From: Shimia aestuarii
Lineage (GTDB): Bacteria; Pseudomonadota; Alphaproteobacteria; Rhodobacterales; Rhodobacteraceae
Assembly: GCF_022814865.1 (NCBI RefSeq)
Contig: NZ_JAKVRD010000021.1
Coordinates: forward strand, 1-64,000
Direction: 5' to 3'
Length of the DNA: 64,000 nucleotides
In this document: one piece after another, positions 16,982 to 26,231 of the stretch
Layout of the letters: the number at the start of each line of letters is the position of its first letter
Numbering within the stretch: position 1 is the stretch's first letter
The notes under the pieces: model-generated
What the model saw: only the letters and a program-made list of their open reading frames with translations
Databases searched by the model: none
Told to the model about the DNA's origin: nothing
Made by a program: the position numbers and the translations under genes

Positions 16982-18388
16982 TCAGGTGCCACAGAAGGTC
17001 CGGTGCACGCGCTCGGACTCTGCTGGTGGGCGGCGCAGATCGTCAAATTCGGGGTCTGCGGTGAACGGTGCCGCGTAGGCTTGCATGAGTCGCGAAAACG
17101 GGTCGAGATCGCCCTCGACGGCGGCCGAAATCATCTCTTCGATACGGTGATTGCGAGGGATGAGAACCGGGTTCGCCGCCCGCATGACGCCTTCCGGATC
17201 GTCCTCTTCTGCAATACGTGCCTGCCAGTCCTGCGCCCATGCGTCAAACGCCGCACGGTCTGTGAACTGATCGCGTGCGGTGCCATCGGCGAGAGCCGCG
17301 AAGCTATTGGTGAAATCCGCACTCTGATCCGTCATGAGCTTCAAGAGGCGCGCGGCAAGCTCAAGATCTTCGGCACGCGCCTCGGCAATCCCGAGCTTGC
17401 GCCCAAGCGCTGCGGTCCAAAGCGCCTCGAGTCGGGCAGGCATGGCATGCACGGCCTTGGTGAAATCTGCCACCGCCGCATCCGCATCCGGCATCAGCGG
17501 TACGAGGGACGAAGCCAGTTGCGCCATGTTCCAGACGATGATCTCGGCTTGACGCGCATAGGCATATCGGCCTTGTTGGTCGATTGAAGAAAAGACCATA
17601 AGAGGATGATATTCATCCATAAATGCACATGGCCCATAGTCAATTGTTTCGCCAGAGATCGCGCAATTGTCGGTGTTCATCACCCCATGGATAAAGCCGA
17701 CCGACATCCACTGCGTAACAAGTTGGGCCTGGGCTTCGATGACCGCTTCAAGAAAGGCGAGCGGCCCATCGGCCTTGGGGTAGTGGCGCGCGACCGCGTG
17801 CTCATAAAGCGCGCGCAAGCCCTCAAGATCTTGCCGCCCGGCCAGTGCCTGAAAGGTGCCGACGCGGATATGGCTTGCCGCGACGCGGGCGAGAACCGCA
17901 CCGGGCAGGCCGCGCTCGCGCTGGACGATTTCACCGGTTGCCACGGCGGCAAGTGCCCGCGTTGTCGGAATGCCAAGCGCGTGCATTGCTTCGCTCACCA
18001 CGAATTCGCGCAACACCGGACCAAGCCATGCGCGTCCGTCGCCATTGCGCGAAAACGGGGTGCGGCCTGATCCCTTGAGTTGGAGGTCTTGACCGTCCAC
18101 TTCGCCAAGAAGAACTGCGCGCCCATCGCCAAGCTGCTGATTCCAATGGCCAAATTGGTGCCCGGCGTATAGCTGTGCAATCGGCTCTGCGCCCGTGGGG
18201 ATCAGATTGCCGCCAAACACCTGCGCCAACTCTTCAATATCGTCATCCCCGGTCATGCCAAGGCTTGCTGCCAGCGGATGGTTAAAGGCAAGCAGCTCTG
18301 GCCCACGTACCGGTTCCGGTTTGACCCGTGCAAAAAGACGGTCGGGCAGGCGGGCATAGCTGTTGTCAAAGGGAATGGTCAGGGTCAT
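16982..18388 (-). CDS. selO: Protein adenylyltransferase SelO (YdiU family)
   Basis: Pseudokinase-fold enzyme that transfers AMP to protein Ser/Thr/Tyr residues. Length 468 fits the family. QLYAGHQFGHWNQQLGDGRA, LKGSGRTPFSRNGDGRA and the catalytic-loop equivalent HGVMNTDN followed by DYGPCAFMD are visible. The C-terminus ends TFCGT, placing a Cys where eukaryotic SelO has selenocysteine. The gene converges on the DMT transporter with a 2-bp gap. Confidence 0.92.
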   Translation of the reverse strand: MTLTIPFDNSYARLPDRLFARVKPEPVRGPELLAFNHPLAASLGMTGDDDIEELAQVFGGNLIPTGAEPIAQLYAGHQFGHWNQQLGDGRAVLLGEVDGQDLQLKGSGRTPFSRNGDGRAWLGPVLREFVVSEAMHALGIPTTRALAAVATGEIVQRERGLPGAVLARVAASHIRVGTFQALAGRQDLEGLRALYEHAVARHYPKADGPLAFLEAVIEAQAQLVTQWMSVGFIHGVMNTDNCAISGETIDYGPCAFMDEYHPLMVFSSIDQQGRYAYARQAEIIVWNMAQLASSLVPLMPDADAAVADFTKAVHAMPARLEALWTAALGRKLGIAEARAEDLELAARLLKLMTDQSADFTNSFAALADGTARDQFTDRAAFDAWAQDWQARIAEEDDPEGVMRAANPVLIPRNHRIEEMISAAVEGDLDPFSRLMQAYAAPFTADPEFDDLRRPPAESERVHRTFCGT

Positions 18389-18391
18389 GGG

Positions 18392-18841
18392 TCACAGTTT
18401 CCGTGTCATCAGCATATAGCGGTCGCGTGCGCGAAACCCACTGCGTGTATAGAGTTTCTGTGCCGCGGTGTTGTCCTGATCGACCTCGAGGTGAATCGCG
18501 CGCACCCCCGCTTGACCAAGCGCAAGCGGCAGCGCGCTTAGAACCTCAGTAGCGATTCCACGCCCGCGCACGGCGCGCCGAATATAAAGTTCATCGACGA
18601 ACGCATCCATACCACCAAACTCCACGCTCCAGCCGAAGGTCACCACGATATATCCAATCGGCGCCCGTCTCGGCCCGATAAGGTAGACCGCCCCAAGTGG
18701 TGAGCCGTCCAAAAGCGGCTGGATCGCCGCACGGCGCATCTCTTCGCTTTGCACGATCGCGGCCTCTTCGTGAAAGGCGGCGACAAGCGGCAAGAGGGCT
18801 TCGATATGCTCGGGGCGTGCGAGATGCAGGGCTGTCGTCAT
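18392..18841 (-). CDS. GNAT-family N-acetyltransferase
   Basis: Acetyl-CoA-dependent acyltransferase of 149 residues. The acetyl-CoA loop is RRAVRGRGIATEVL near residue 92, followed by the conserved LEVDQDNTAAQKLYTRSGF. The start at 18841 (MTTALHLARPEH) has AAAGGG upstream; an in-frame ATG 13 codons earlier is possible. It lies upstream of selO on the same strand with a 3-bp gap. The substrate is unknown. Confidence 0.85.
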   Translation of the reverse strand: MTTALHLARPEHIEALLPLVAAFHEEAAIVQSEEMRRAAIQPLLDGSPLGAVYLIGPRRAPIGYIVVTFGWSVEFGGMDAFVDELYIRRAVRGRGIATEVLSALPLALGQAGVRAIHLEVDQDNTAAQKLYTRSGFRARDRYMLMTRKL

Positions 18842-18982
18842 GGTGGGCCCTTTCGGCGCGTCTGGGAGGTCATCAGGCACCGCAAGGTTGCGTGCGGGGC
18901 GAAACTGGCAGGGCAGGGCACAGAAGTAAACGCAAGCCCCGGCGAAAAGGCAAAGAATCGCCCGGATCGTCGCGCAAGGAAA

Positions 18983-19008
18983 AGGCGGCCCCCTCTCGGA
19001 CGCCGCCT
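18983..19008 (-). terminator. Terminator of the iron-binding protein gene
   Basis: A 7-bp stem (AGGCGGC / GCCGCCT) with a 12-nt loop is followed on the minus strand by TTTTCC, about 25 bp past the stop codon. Confidence 0.65.
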
Positions 19009-19033
19009 CGTTCTATTCCCGATCTATGGCCGA

Positions 19034-20047
19034 TCAGCCGTCGAAGTCGACTTCTTCAGTGATCCGAAGTGCCGCCGGCCGTTGCGCCGCAAGCGTCATC
19101 AGGTTGACGTCATCGGCCTCAAACGTGCCCCAGCTTTGCACAAGCGGATCTGCCTCGGTGCCCGGTGCGATCGGGTATTCGAAGTTGGCCTTGGCATAGA
19201 TTTCCTGCGCCGTCGGGGAAGAGAGGAACTCCATCAGCTTGAGCGCGTTCTCCGGGTTCGGCGCGTTCTTCGCCATCGCCACACCCGAGATGTTCACATG
19301 GGTGCCCGCACCCTCAAAGGTCGGGAACAACACGTTGACGCTCTCGGCCCAGGCCTTCTGTTCCTCGTCGTTGAGCATCTTGCCCATGTAATAGGTGTTG
19401 CCGATGGCAATGTCGCATTCGCCCGCCCAGATTGCCTTGACCTGCGCGCGGTCATTGCCCTGCGGCTTGCGCGCGAGGTTGGCCTTGATGCCTTCGAGCC
19501 ACGTCTTGGCCCCATCCTCACCATGGTGATGCACCACGGCCGACGTCAGCGCGATGTTATAGGCATGCATGCCCGAACGCGTACAGATACGGCCCTTCCA
19601 TTTCGGATCGGCAAGGTCTTCGTAGGTTGTCACCTCATCCGCCGCGACGCGGTCTTTCGAGGCATAGACGATCCGCGCCCGTGTCGTCAGGCCAAACCAA
19701 TGACCGTCCGGATCGCGATACTGCGCCGGAACGTTCTCGGTCAGCACGTCGGAAGCGACCGGTTGGGTCAACCCAGCACCGACAACGGCCGACAAGCGCG
19801 AGATATCGACGGTAAACACAAGATCGGCGGGAGAGCGTTTGCCCTCGGCCTGCATCCGCTCCACCATACCTTTCTTGAGGTAGGCGACATTGACCGTGAT
19901 CCCGGTTTCCTCGGTAAAGGCATCGGTGAGCGGGGCAATCAGGTGCGGTTGACGGTAGGAATAGACGTTGACCTCTTCGGCCAGCACCGGTGCTGCGACG
20001 GATGCGGCGGCAACTGCAAACCATGCGGTTTTGAATGTCTGAAACAT
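19034..20047 (-). CDS. Fe(3+) ABC transporter periplasmic binding protein (FbpA/FutA-like)
   Basis: Periplasmic iron receptor of 337 residues. The signal peptide spans about 1-23 (ending APVLA), and the mature protein starts EEVNVYSYRQPHL as in Fe(3+)-binding FbpA/FutA proteins. NTYYMGKM and FPTFEGAGTHVNISG carry the expected ligand Tyr region. The start ATG 20047 is preceded by GAGGAG. No permease or ATPase is adjacent, so it is either an orphan or works with subunits encoded elsewhere. Transcription is likely iron-controlled, but I see no certain Fur or Irr box. Confidence 0.88.
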   Translation of the reverse strand: MFQTFKTAWFAVAAASVAAPVLAEEVNVYSYRQPHLIAPLTDAFTEETGITVNVAYLKKGMVERMQAEGKRSPADLVFTVDISRLSAVVGAGLTQPVASDVLTENVPAQYRDPDGHWFGLTTRARIVYASKDRVAADEVTTYEDLADPKWKGRICTRSGMHAYNIALTSAVVHHHGEDGAKTWLEGIKANLARKPQGNDRAQVKAIWAGECDIAIGNTYYMGKMLNDEEQKAWAESVNVLFPTFEGAGTHVNISGVAMAKNAPNPENALKLMEFLSSPTAQEIYAKANFEYPIAPGTEADPLVQSWGTFEADDVNLMTLAAQRPAALRITEEVDFDG

Positions 20048-20126
20048 GGGACTCCTCAATTCGCTCGCGAGTTTCATTCCGCGCCTCGATACAGAGTATT
20101 TTTGTCAGGATCAATAACTGAATGTT

Positions 20127-20969
20127 TTATTCAGGTATTTCGATATCTGCCTTGGCGCGCTTCTCCTCGGCCTTCACCGCGTTCCAAAGCGCGTCCATCT
20201 CCTCAAGAGTGCTGTCCTCGGGCCGCTTGCCCATCTCCGCAAGTCGCGCCTCGATCCCCTCAAACCGGCGGGTGAATTTCGCATTGGCGGCGCGCAACGC
20301 GCCTTCCGGTTCGACCCCCAAATGCCGGGCGAGGTTGGCCATCACGAACAGAAGGTCGCCCATCTCTTCTTCGATTTCCGCCTGGCTCAGGCTGTCGCGT
20401 GCCTCGACAAGCTCGCCGGCTTCTTCCGCGATCTTGTCGATCACATGCCCCGCATCGGGCCAGTCGAACCCGACTCGCGCCGCGCGTTTCTGAAGCTTTA
20501 AGGCCCGCAATAGCGCGGGCAAACCAACCGCAACGCCATCCAGCGTCCCATGCTGCGCTTTCGCGGCACGCTCTGCCGCCTTGACGGTCTCCCAATCGCG
20601 GGTCTGCTGCTCTGCGGATTTCTCCCGGTCCTCGTCGCCAAAGACATGCGGGTGACGCGCCACCATCTTGTCCGACATCGTGTCGGCCACCTCGTCAAAG
20701 GTGAACAGCCCGCGCTCTGTCGCCATCTGTGCATGAAACACCGATTGGAACAGGAGATCCCCAAGCTCCCCCTTCAACTCGTCCCAGGCCTCACGCTCGA
20801 TTGCATCGGCCACCTCATAGGCTTCTTCGATCGTGTAGGGGGCGATGGTGGCAAAATCCTGCTCGATATCCCACGGGCATCCCGTTTCCGGATCGCGCAA
20901 GCGCCGCATGATCTCAAGGAGGCGCGGCATTCCGCCGTTCGGGTTGAGGATGAGGGGGTCTTCGGCCAT
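20127..20969 (-). CDS. mazG: Nucleoside triphosphate pyrophosphohydrolase MazG
   Basis: House-cleaning NTPase of 280 residues with two MazG domains. The first carries YTIEEAYEVADAIE with GELGDLLFQ, the second KIAEEAGELVEA with EEEMGDLLFVMANLARH. Together they give the acidic metal sites. GCPWDIEQDF near residue 30 is the standard N-terminal motif. It reads away from the M20 amidohydrolase gene. Confidence 0.93.
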   Translation of the reverse strand: MAEDPLILNPNGGMPRLLEIMRRLRDPETGCPWDIEQDFATIAPYTIEEAYEVADAIEREAWDELKGELGDLLFQSVFHAQMATERGLFTFDEVADTMSDKMVARHPHVFGDEDREKSAEQQTRDWETVKAAERAAKAQHGTLDGVAVGLPALLRALKLQKRAARVGFDWPDAGHVIDKIAEEAGELVEARDSLSQAEIEEEMGDLLFVMANLARHLGVEPEGALRAANAKFTRRFEGIEARLAEMGKRPEDSTLEEMDALWNAVKAEEKRAKADIEIPE

Positions 20970-21032
20970 TGCACGTTTCTCCGATCCGATGTTGAGTGCA
21001 TATCAATTGATCCCCCAACCGGAGTCCACCCC

Positions 21033-22199
21033 ATGCCCGTGATTAACAGTATCGCAGCCAATGCCGAGGAAATGCAGGGGTGGCGGCGGCACTTGCACGC
21101 GAATCCCGAGATCGAGTTTGACTGTCATCAGACAGCCGCCTTTGTCATGGATCGCCTGCGGGAGTTTGGTGTCGACGCGATCCACGATGGAATCGCAACC
21201 TCCGGCCTTGTTGCCATCATTGAAGGCAAAGGGCAGGGCGGCACCATCGGTCTGCGCGCTGATATGGATGCGCTCCCAATGCCCGAAACCACTGGTCTCG
21301 ACTATGCCTCGACCAACGAAGGTGCGATGCATGCCTGTGGCCACGATGGACATACGACCATGCTTTTGGGGGCTGCGAAGTACCTCTGCGAGACGCGCAA
21401 TTTCGCGGGCCGTGTCGCGCTGATCTTTCAACCCGCCGAAGAAGGCGGCGGTGGTGCGGGCGTGATGGTCGAGGAGGGGATCATGGAACGCTTTGCCATC
21501 GACGAGGTCTATGCGCTCCATAACCTGCCCGATCTGCCGGTCGGTCATTTCGAGACGACCCCGGGGCCGATCATGGCCGCCGTGGACGAATTTCACATCG
21601 ACATTCGCGGCAAAGGTGGTCACGCGGCCTTTCCGCAGGATTGTATCGACCCCGTGGCCGCTGCCGTCGCAATCGCGCAGGCATTGCAGACGATCCTGAG
21701 CCGCAATCATGACACGCGCCAAGAGGCCGTGGTCTCCCTGACCCAGATTCACACAGGATCGACCGATAACGTGATTCCCGATACCGCCTATCTGAACGGC
21801 ACCGTTAGGACCTTCGATCCCAAGGTGCAGGAGATGATCCGCCGCCGTATGCAAGAGATCGTTGCCGGGCAGGGGGCGTCCTTTGGAGTCGAGGCGACTC
21901 TGCGCTACGAGATGCACTATCCGGCGACGATCAATGACGCCGGCAAGGTGGGCTTCGCCGCCGCTGTGGCCGCCGAGATTTCCGGGACCGAAGCCGTCGA
22001 GGCCAACCGCCCGATGGAAATGGGTGCCGAGGATTTCTCTTACATGCTCGAGAAGCGTCCGGGCGCCTATCTCTTCATCGGTCAGGGCGAAAGTGCCGGC
22101 CTGCATCACCCGAAATACGATTTCAACGATGAGGTCTCACCCATCGGCGCGTCGTTCTTTGCCCGCCTTGTTGAACGGGCCTTGCCGCTCGAGGGGTAA
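21033..22199 (+). CDS. M20 family amidohydrolase (hippurate hydrolase-like)
   Basis: Dinuclear-zinc amidohydrolase of 388 residues. Visible are LRADMDALPM, the metal motif HACGHDGHTTMLLG near residue 100, QPAEEGGGGA, HNLPDLPVG and the dimerisation segment KGGHAAFPQDCIDP. The start ATG 21033 is preceded by GGAG. Family members deacylate N-acyl amino acids. Agmatinase follows 114 bp downstream. Confidence 0.9.
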   Translation: MPVINSIAANAEEMQGWRRHLHANPEIEFDCHQTAAFVMDRLREFGVDAIHDGIATSGLVAIIEGKGQGGTIGLRADMDALPMPETTGLDYASTNEGAMHACGHDGHTTMLLGAAKYLCETRNFAGRVALIFQPAEEGGGGAGVMVEEGIMERFAIDEVYALHNLPDLPVGHFETTPGPIMAAVDEFHIDIRGKGGHAAFPQDCIDPVAAAVAIAQALQTILSRNHDTRQEAVVSLTQIHTGSTDNVIPDTAYLNGTVRTFDPKVQEMIRRRMQEIVAGQGASFGVEATLRYEMHYPATINDAGKVGFAAAVAAEISGTEAVEANRPMEMGAEDFSYMLEKRPGAYLFIGQGESAGLHHPKYDFNDEVSPIGASFFARLVERALPLEG

Positions 22200-22214
22200 A
22201 ACGCGCACCACCGC

Positions 22215-22247
22215 GATACAGACGCAATACCGACGTAATACCGACGT
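22215..22247 (+). repeat. Three tandem 11-bp repeats upstream of agmatinase
   Basis: GATACAGACGC is followed by two exact copies of AATACCGACGT. Eleven bases is about one helical turn, so the units face the same side of the DNA. They lie about 70-100 bp upstream of the agmatinase ATG and just upstream of a TTGACT -35-like box (about 22261). A tandem regulator-binding site is inferred. Confidence 0.5.
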
Positions 22248-22313
22248 TGGTTTTTGCCGCTTGACTTGGGCGTGAGGCAGGTCAAAAATTTGATCAAATA
22301 GGGGGATCAGATC

Positions 22314-23273
22314 ATGGCACTCGAAGACGCGAAAACCAAAGTTGACGAGGCGTTTACCCGTTCGGATCTGCGCGGATGCAGTTTTGAGAACACTTTTGGC
22401 GGTGCGACATCCTTCCTGCGTCGCCGCTATACCAAGGATCTGACGGGGGTGGATATCGCTGTCACCGGCGTGCCCTTCGATCAAGCCGTGACCAATCGCC
22501 CCGGCACCCGCCTTGGACCCCGCGCCATCCGTGAAGCGTCCGCGCTGCAAAGCCCGGATGCGCCTTATGGTTGGAATTTCAACGTGTTAGAGGACTGCTC
22601 TATTGTCGATTACGGCGATGTGGCCTTTGACTATGCCAAGGTGTCTGACTTTCCCGATACGCTCACCGCGCATATTCGCGGCATTCTTGATGCCGGTGCG
22701 GCAAGCGTGACGCTTGGCGGGGATCACTACATTACCTTCCCGATCCTCAAGGCTTACGCCGAGAAATACGGACCGCTGTCGCTTCTACAGTTCGATGCCC
22801 ACACGGATACCTGGGCCGATGACGACATGGAGCGCATTGACCATGGCACGATGTTCTACAAGGCCGTGAAGCTCGGCCTAGTCGATCCCGCCCGCTCTGT
22901 GCAGGTCGGCATCCGCACCACCAACGAAGACACACTCGGCGTCAACATCATCGACGCCCGCGAGGTGCATGAGCGAGGCCCGGTGGAAACTGTGAACAAG
23001 ATCAAAGAGATACTGGGCGATTCTGCGACCTACCTCACCTTCGATATTGATGCTCTGGACCCGGCCTTCGCGCCTGGAACCGGGACGCCCGTCTGGGGCG
23101 GCCTGACCTCTGGGCAGGTGGCGATGATGCTGCGCGATCTGGCTGGGATCAACATGGTGGGCGGTGATATCGTCGAGGTGTCCCCGCCCTTCGACACCAC
23201 AGGCGCTACGGCCATCGCCGGCGCCCATGTCGCGACCGAGTTGCTGAGCCTCTGGGCGGCGGGTAGACGCTAA
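22314..23273 (+). CDS. speB: Agmatinase
   Basis: Ureohydrolase of 319 residues that converts agmatine to putrescine and urea. The manganese ligands lie in GGDHYIT, FDAHTDT and DIDALDPAFAPGTGTP, the last being the ureohydrolase signature. PGTRLGPRAIRE is the agmatinase N-terminal motif. The start is preceded by GGGGATCAG. Related guanidino-hydrolases share these motifs, so exact substrate specificity is probable, not proven. Confidence 0.9.
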   Translation: MALEDAKTKVDEAFTRSDLRGCSFENTFGGATSFLRRRYTKDLTGVDIAVTGVPFDQAVTNRPGTRLGPRAIREASALQSPDAPYGWNFNVLEDCSIVDYGDVAFDYAKVSDFPDTLTAHIRGILDAGAASVTLGGDHYITFPILKAYAEKYGPLSLLQFDAHTDTWADDDMERIDHGTMFYKAVKLGLVDPARSVQVGIRTTNEDTLGVNIIDAREVHERGPVETVNKIKEILGDSATYLTFDIDALDPAFAPGTGTPVWGGLTSGQVAMMLRDLAGINMVGGDIVEVSPPFDTTGATAIAGAHVATELLSLWAAGRR

Positions 23274-23418
23274 TTAACATCAATTTGCCCTGTTCCTGTC
23301 TTCTCAACCGCAAAATCCACGGTTAAGTTTATCTGTACGGGTCGATCGTATCAGTCTGTGTGTTAACGAGTGCCCGACCCGGTTATTTTGATCGAATTTA
23401 TTGTCACGTGGTGCCCAG

Positions 23419-23820
23419 ATGCTCTGGATCGGAGTCTGCCTCCTCCCCCTCATCCTCCTAGCCCACATCCGCCTCGCCCCATCCGCGGTGGAGCGGTGGC
23501 ATGTTGCTCCGGAGATGCGTGAAGACCGGGATTTTAACAATGGCGTGTTTCGTTGTGTGATAACCGGTGGATCTGGTTTGCGGCGGTTTGACCGGATCGT
23601 CGACTCAGATCCGCGGACCAAGCGCCTTGCCGGTACTGTGGAGCAGGGAATGATCACCTATATCACGCGGTCACGTATGATTGGATTTCCAGATTACACG
23701 ACGGTGTTGCAGGCCGGTGAAGAGCTATTGATCCATGCGAGATCAAGATTTGGTCGCCGGGATTTCGGCGTCAATGCCGTACGTGTTGAGCGATGGATCG
23801 ACGCTCTGACCGCCTATTGA
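23419..23820 (+). CDS. DUF1499-family protein
   Basis: Protein of 133 residues from the ATG at 23419; TTG 23401 would add six residues. An N-terminal hydrophobic segment (LWIGVCLLPLILLAH) acts as a membrane anchor or signal. The DUF1499 domain follows, with ITYITRSRMIGFPDYTTV and IHARSRFGRRDFGVNAVRVER. Function is unknown. Its last 78 bp overlap the end of the opposite-strand gene. Confidence 0.75.
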   Translation: MLWIGVCLLPLILLAHIRLAPSAVERWHVAPEMREDRDFNNGVFRCVITGGSGLRRFDRIVDSDPRTKRLAGTVEQGMITYITRSRMIGFPDYTTVLQAGEELLIHARSRFGRRDFGVNAVRVERWIDALTAY

Positions 23821-24057
23821 CCGAAGGCGCGAGGATAGGCATCCGGGGGATATTTCTCGCCACATCGGGACATTGAGCGACATTTGGCATTGCGCCGTGA
23901 ACATGCGGCCGTCGACCTGAAGGCAGATGGTTTCGCCGAGTTCGATCCGCGCACCGCCCGTATCGGTGCAATAGCACTCGACGGTCTTGCCGTTCATGTT
24001 GTAATCGGCGAAGGCCGGTGCGGCGAGAAGAGAGCATATGAAAACGAGCGATCTCAT
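23743..24057 (-). CDS. Small exported cysteine-containing protein
   Basis: Protein of 104 residues with a clear signal peptide (MRSLVFICSLLAAPAFA) and a short mature part with four Cys (VECYCTDTGG, ETICLQ, TAQCQMSLNVPMW), plausibly two disulfides. I recognise no characterised family. The tail after residue 75 overlaps the DUF1499 gene on the other strand and may be a stop-codon read-out extension. Confidence 0.65.
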   Translation of the reverse strand: MRSLVFICSLLAAPAFADYNMNGKTVECYCTDTGGARIELGETICLQVDGRMFTAQCQMSLNVPMWREISPGCLSSRLRSIGGQSVDPSLNTYGIDAEIPATKS

Positions 24058-24118
24058 CTTGCCATGTTACACGAAATGCGCCTCTTGACCAAGTTGCGGG
24101 ATTGGCCCACTTAACCTC

Positions 24119-25174
24119 ATGGTTCCGATAGAACGTCTTCAACAGATCAGCCAGCGCTTCGAGTATCTCGAGGCAAAGATGGCAGAAGGGGCAGCGGGCG
24201 AGGATATCGCCGCGTTGGCCAAAGAATATTCCGACCTCAAGCCCGTGGTCGAGCAGATTGCCGCGTACCAACGCCTTCAGTCTGACCTAGAGGAGGCTGA
24301 GCTTATGCTCGAGGATCCGGACATGCGGGAACTGGCCGAGGAGGAGCTTCCAGAGTTACGTTCAAAGCTACCCGAAGCCGAGCATGCGCTTCAGCTCGCA
24401 CTTCTGCCTCGGGATGCGGCAGATGTTCGGCCCGCGATGATCGAAATCCGACCTGGCACGGGAGGGGATGAAGCTGCGCTCTTTGCGGGGGATTTGCTTC
24501 GGATGTACCAACGCTATGCCGAAGCCCGTGGTTGGAAGTTCGAAATAATCGAAGAGCAACAGACAGAGCTTGGCGGGATCAAGGAGGTCGTTGGCCACAT
24601 AAAGGGCGAGAACGTCTTTGCACGGTTGAAGTATGAGTCCGGCGTACACCGGGTCCAGCGGGTACCTGAGACCGAAAGCGGCGGGCGTATTCATACCTCC
24701 GCAGCGACGGTTGCGGTTCTGCCCGAGGCGGAGGATGTCGATATCCAAATCGACCCAAACGACCTTCGTATTGATACGATGCGTTCTTCCGGTGCGGGCG
24801 GGCAGCACGTCAACACGACGGATTCCGCTGTGCGGATCACCCACCTGCCGACAGGGATTGTCGTGACCTCTTCTGAGAAGTCCCAGCACCGCAATCGAGA
24901 GATCGCGATGCAAGTTCTAAAAACACGTCTCTACGATGTAGAACGCCAGCGGATCGACAGTGAACGGTCTGCCGACCGCAAGAGCCAGGTCGGTTCCGGG
25001 GACCGTTCGGAACGTATCCGGACATATAATTTTCCGCAGGGACGAATGACGGACCACAGGATCAATCTGACGCTCTACAAGCTGGATGCGGTCATGGGGG
25101 GCGATCTGGACGAAGTAATCGACGCCCTCACAGCAGATGATCAAGCGCGGATGCTTGCGGAGATGGAAGGGTGA
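24119..25174 (+). CDS. prfA: Peptide chain release factor 1
   Basis: Recognises UAA and UAG stop codons and triggers peptide release. The 351 residues carry the universal GGQ in [17 protein letters not shown] and the anticodon-like tripeptide region [14 protein letters not shown] (P-x-T type, so RF1 and not RF2). Its stop codon overlaps the GTG start of prmC, which modifies the GGQ glutamine. Confidence 0.96.
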   Translation: MVPIERLQQISQRFEYLEAKMAEGAAGEDIAALAKEYSDLKPVVEQIAAYQRLQSDLEEAELMLEDPDMRELAEEELPELRSKLPEAEHALQLALLPRDAADVRPAMIEIRPGTGGDEAALFAGDLLRMYQRYAEARGWKFEIIEEQQTELGGIKEVVGHIKGENVFARLKYESGVHRVQRVPETESGGRIHTSAATVAVLPEAEDVDIQIDPNDLRIDTMRSSGAGGQHVNTTDSAVRITHLPTGIVVTSSEKSQHRNREIAMQVLKTRLYDVERQRIDSERSADRKSQVGSGDRSERIRTYNFPQGRMTDHRINLTLYKLDAVMGGDLDEVIDALTADDQARMLAEMEG

Positions 25175-26013
25175 CGACACTTCGGGACGCGCTGGCCGAG
25201 GGTGTTCGGCGGCTCTTGGAGGCAGGAATTGCAGGCGCCCCGAGGGACGCTCGCGCGCTCCTTGCGGCGGCATCTCATATTGCGCCGGATCGTATTTTTC
25301 TCGAGGGCGATATGGTGCTGTCAGACCCAAACCTTTTTGACGAGATGATCGCACGTCGGGTCAAAGGAGAACCTGTCGCGAAAATCATTGGCGAGCGGTT
25401 GTTCTGGGGCCGGTCCTTTACGATCACGCGCGATACGCTTGATCCGCGCCCGGAAACAGAAACCTTGATCGCAGCGGCGCTTGAGACGGGGCCGGTTGAG
25501 CGGTTCGTAGATCTTGGAACTGGTAGCGGGATCATCGCCGTGACCCTTCTTGCGGAATGGCCCGAAACCCACGCGGTCGCAACCGATGTCAGCCCAGAGG
25601 CCATCGCCGTTGCACAAGAGAACGCGTCACGGCACGGGGTGCTTGATCGTCTTCGGTTTGTTCAACTGTCGTCGCAAGATTGTTGGTTTCCGGAGAGTCT
25701 TGCGCCTTGCGATCTAATCCTATCGAACCCGCCATATATTTCCGAGGACGAGATGGCGGAACTGTCGCGCGAGGTTCTTGAGCACGATCCTCATATTGCG
25801 CTGTCACCCGGCGGCGACGGGATGGATCCCTATCGTAAGATCGCGTCTTCGGCGTGGTCCTATCTGCGTCCTGATGGGCGGGTTTTGGTTGAGATCGGTT
25901 GGCAGCAGGGCGACGCCGTCACCGAGATTTTCCAAAAGGCCGGTTTCAGGACTGTTTCCTGCTTGCCCGATATGGATGGGCGGGATCGGGTGATTGTCGC
26001 CGAAGGGGCATAA
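25171..26013 (+). CDS. prmC: Release factor glutamine methyltransferase
   Basis: SAM-dependent N5-glutamine methyltransferase of 280 residues acting on the GGQ of release factors. The catalytic LSNPPYIS is near residue 190, and the SAM-binding [14 protein letters not shown] near 111. The GTG start overlaps the prfA stop (GTGA), a conserved coupling. Confidence 0.95.
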   Translation: MTTLRDALAEGVRRLLEAGIAGAPRDARALLAAASHIAPDRIFLEGDMVLSDPNLFDEMIARRVKGEPVAKIIGERLFWGRSFTITRDTLDPRPETETLIAAALETGPVERFVDLGTGSGIIAVTLLAEWPETHAVATDVSPEAIAVAQENASRHGVLDRLRFVQLSSQDCWFPESLAPCDLILSNPPYISEDEMAELSREVLEHDPHIALSPGGDGMDPYRKIASSAWSYLRPDGRVLVEIGWQQGDAVTEIFQKAGFRTVSCLPDMDGRDRVIVAEGA

Positions 26014-26231
26014 ACTGCGGCAAAAAGCCCACTGTTTGCCAGTAAACTCGTAAGAAAGCCCTTGTGTATACAGGGTCATGCCATTACTCAGGGGGTGTTC
26101 ACAAGGCGACGGACTTTGCTCCTGTCCCTGCGAACACCAAGCCAGAAAGTCGTCGTCCGGAACCACTGAGCGCAAGAGGCGCGAAACGGGCTGATCGACC
26201 GTCATAGACTCAAGGCTGGATAGCAAAACAC
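26014..26231. other. Leader region upstream of the DUF4167 gene
   Basis: The 218-bp gap has no gene. It contains an inverted repeat (GGTGTTC at 26094-26100, GAACACC at 26132-26138), so a structured 5' leader is possible. Confidence 0.35.

Noticed and set aside
18749-20275. 508-codon plus-strand frame
   Set aside because: Antisense to the iron-binding-protein gene, which has a signal peptide and a family fold.
21003-22109. 368-codon minus-strand frame
   Set aside because: Antisense to the M20 amidohydrolase, whose metal motifs are intact.
25804-26226. 140-codon minus-strand frame between prmC and the DUF4167 gene
   Set aside because: Overlaps prmC antisense, has no motif, and its start lies in the DUF4167 leader.
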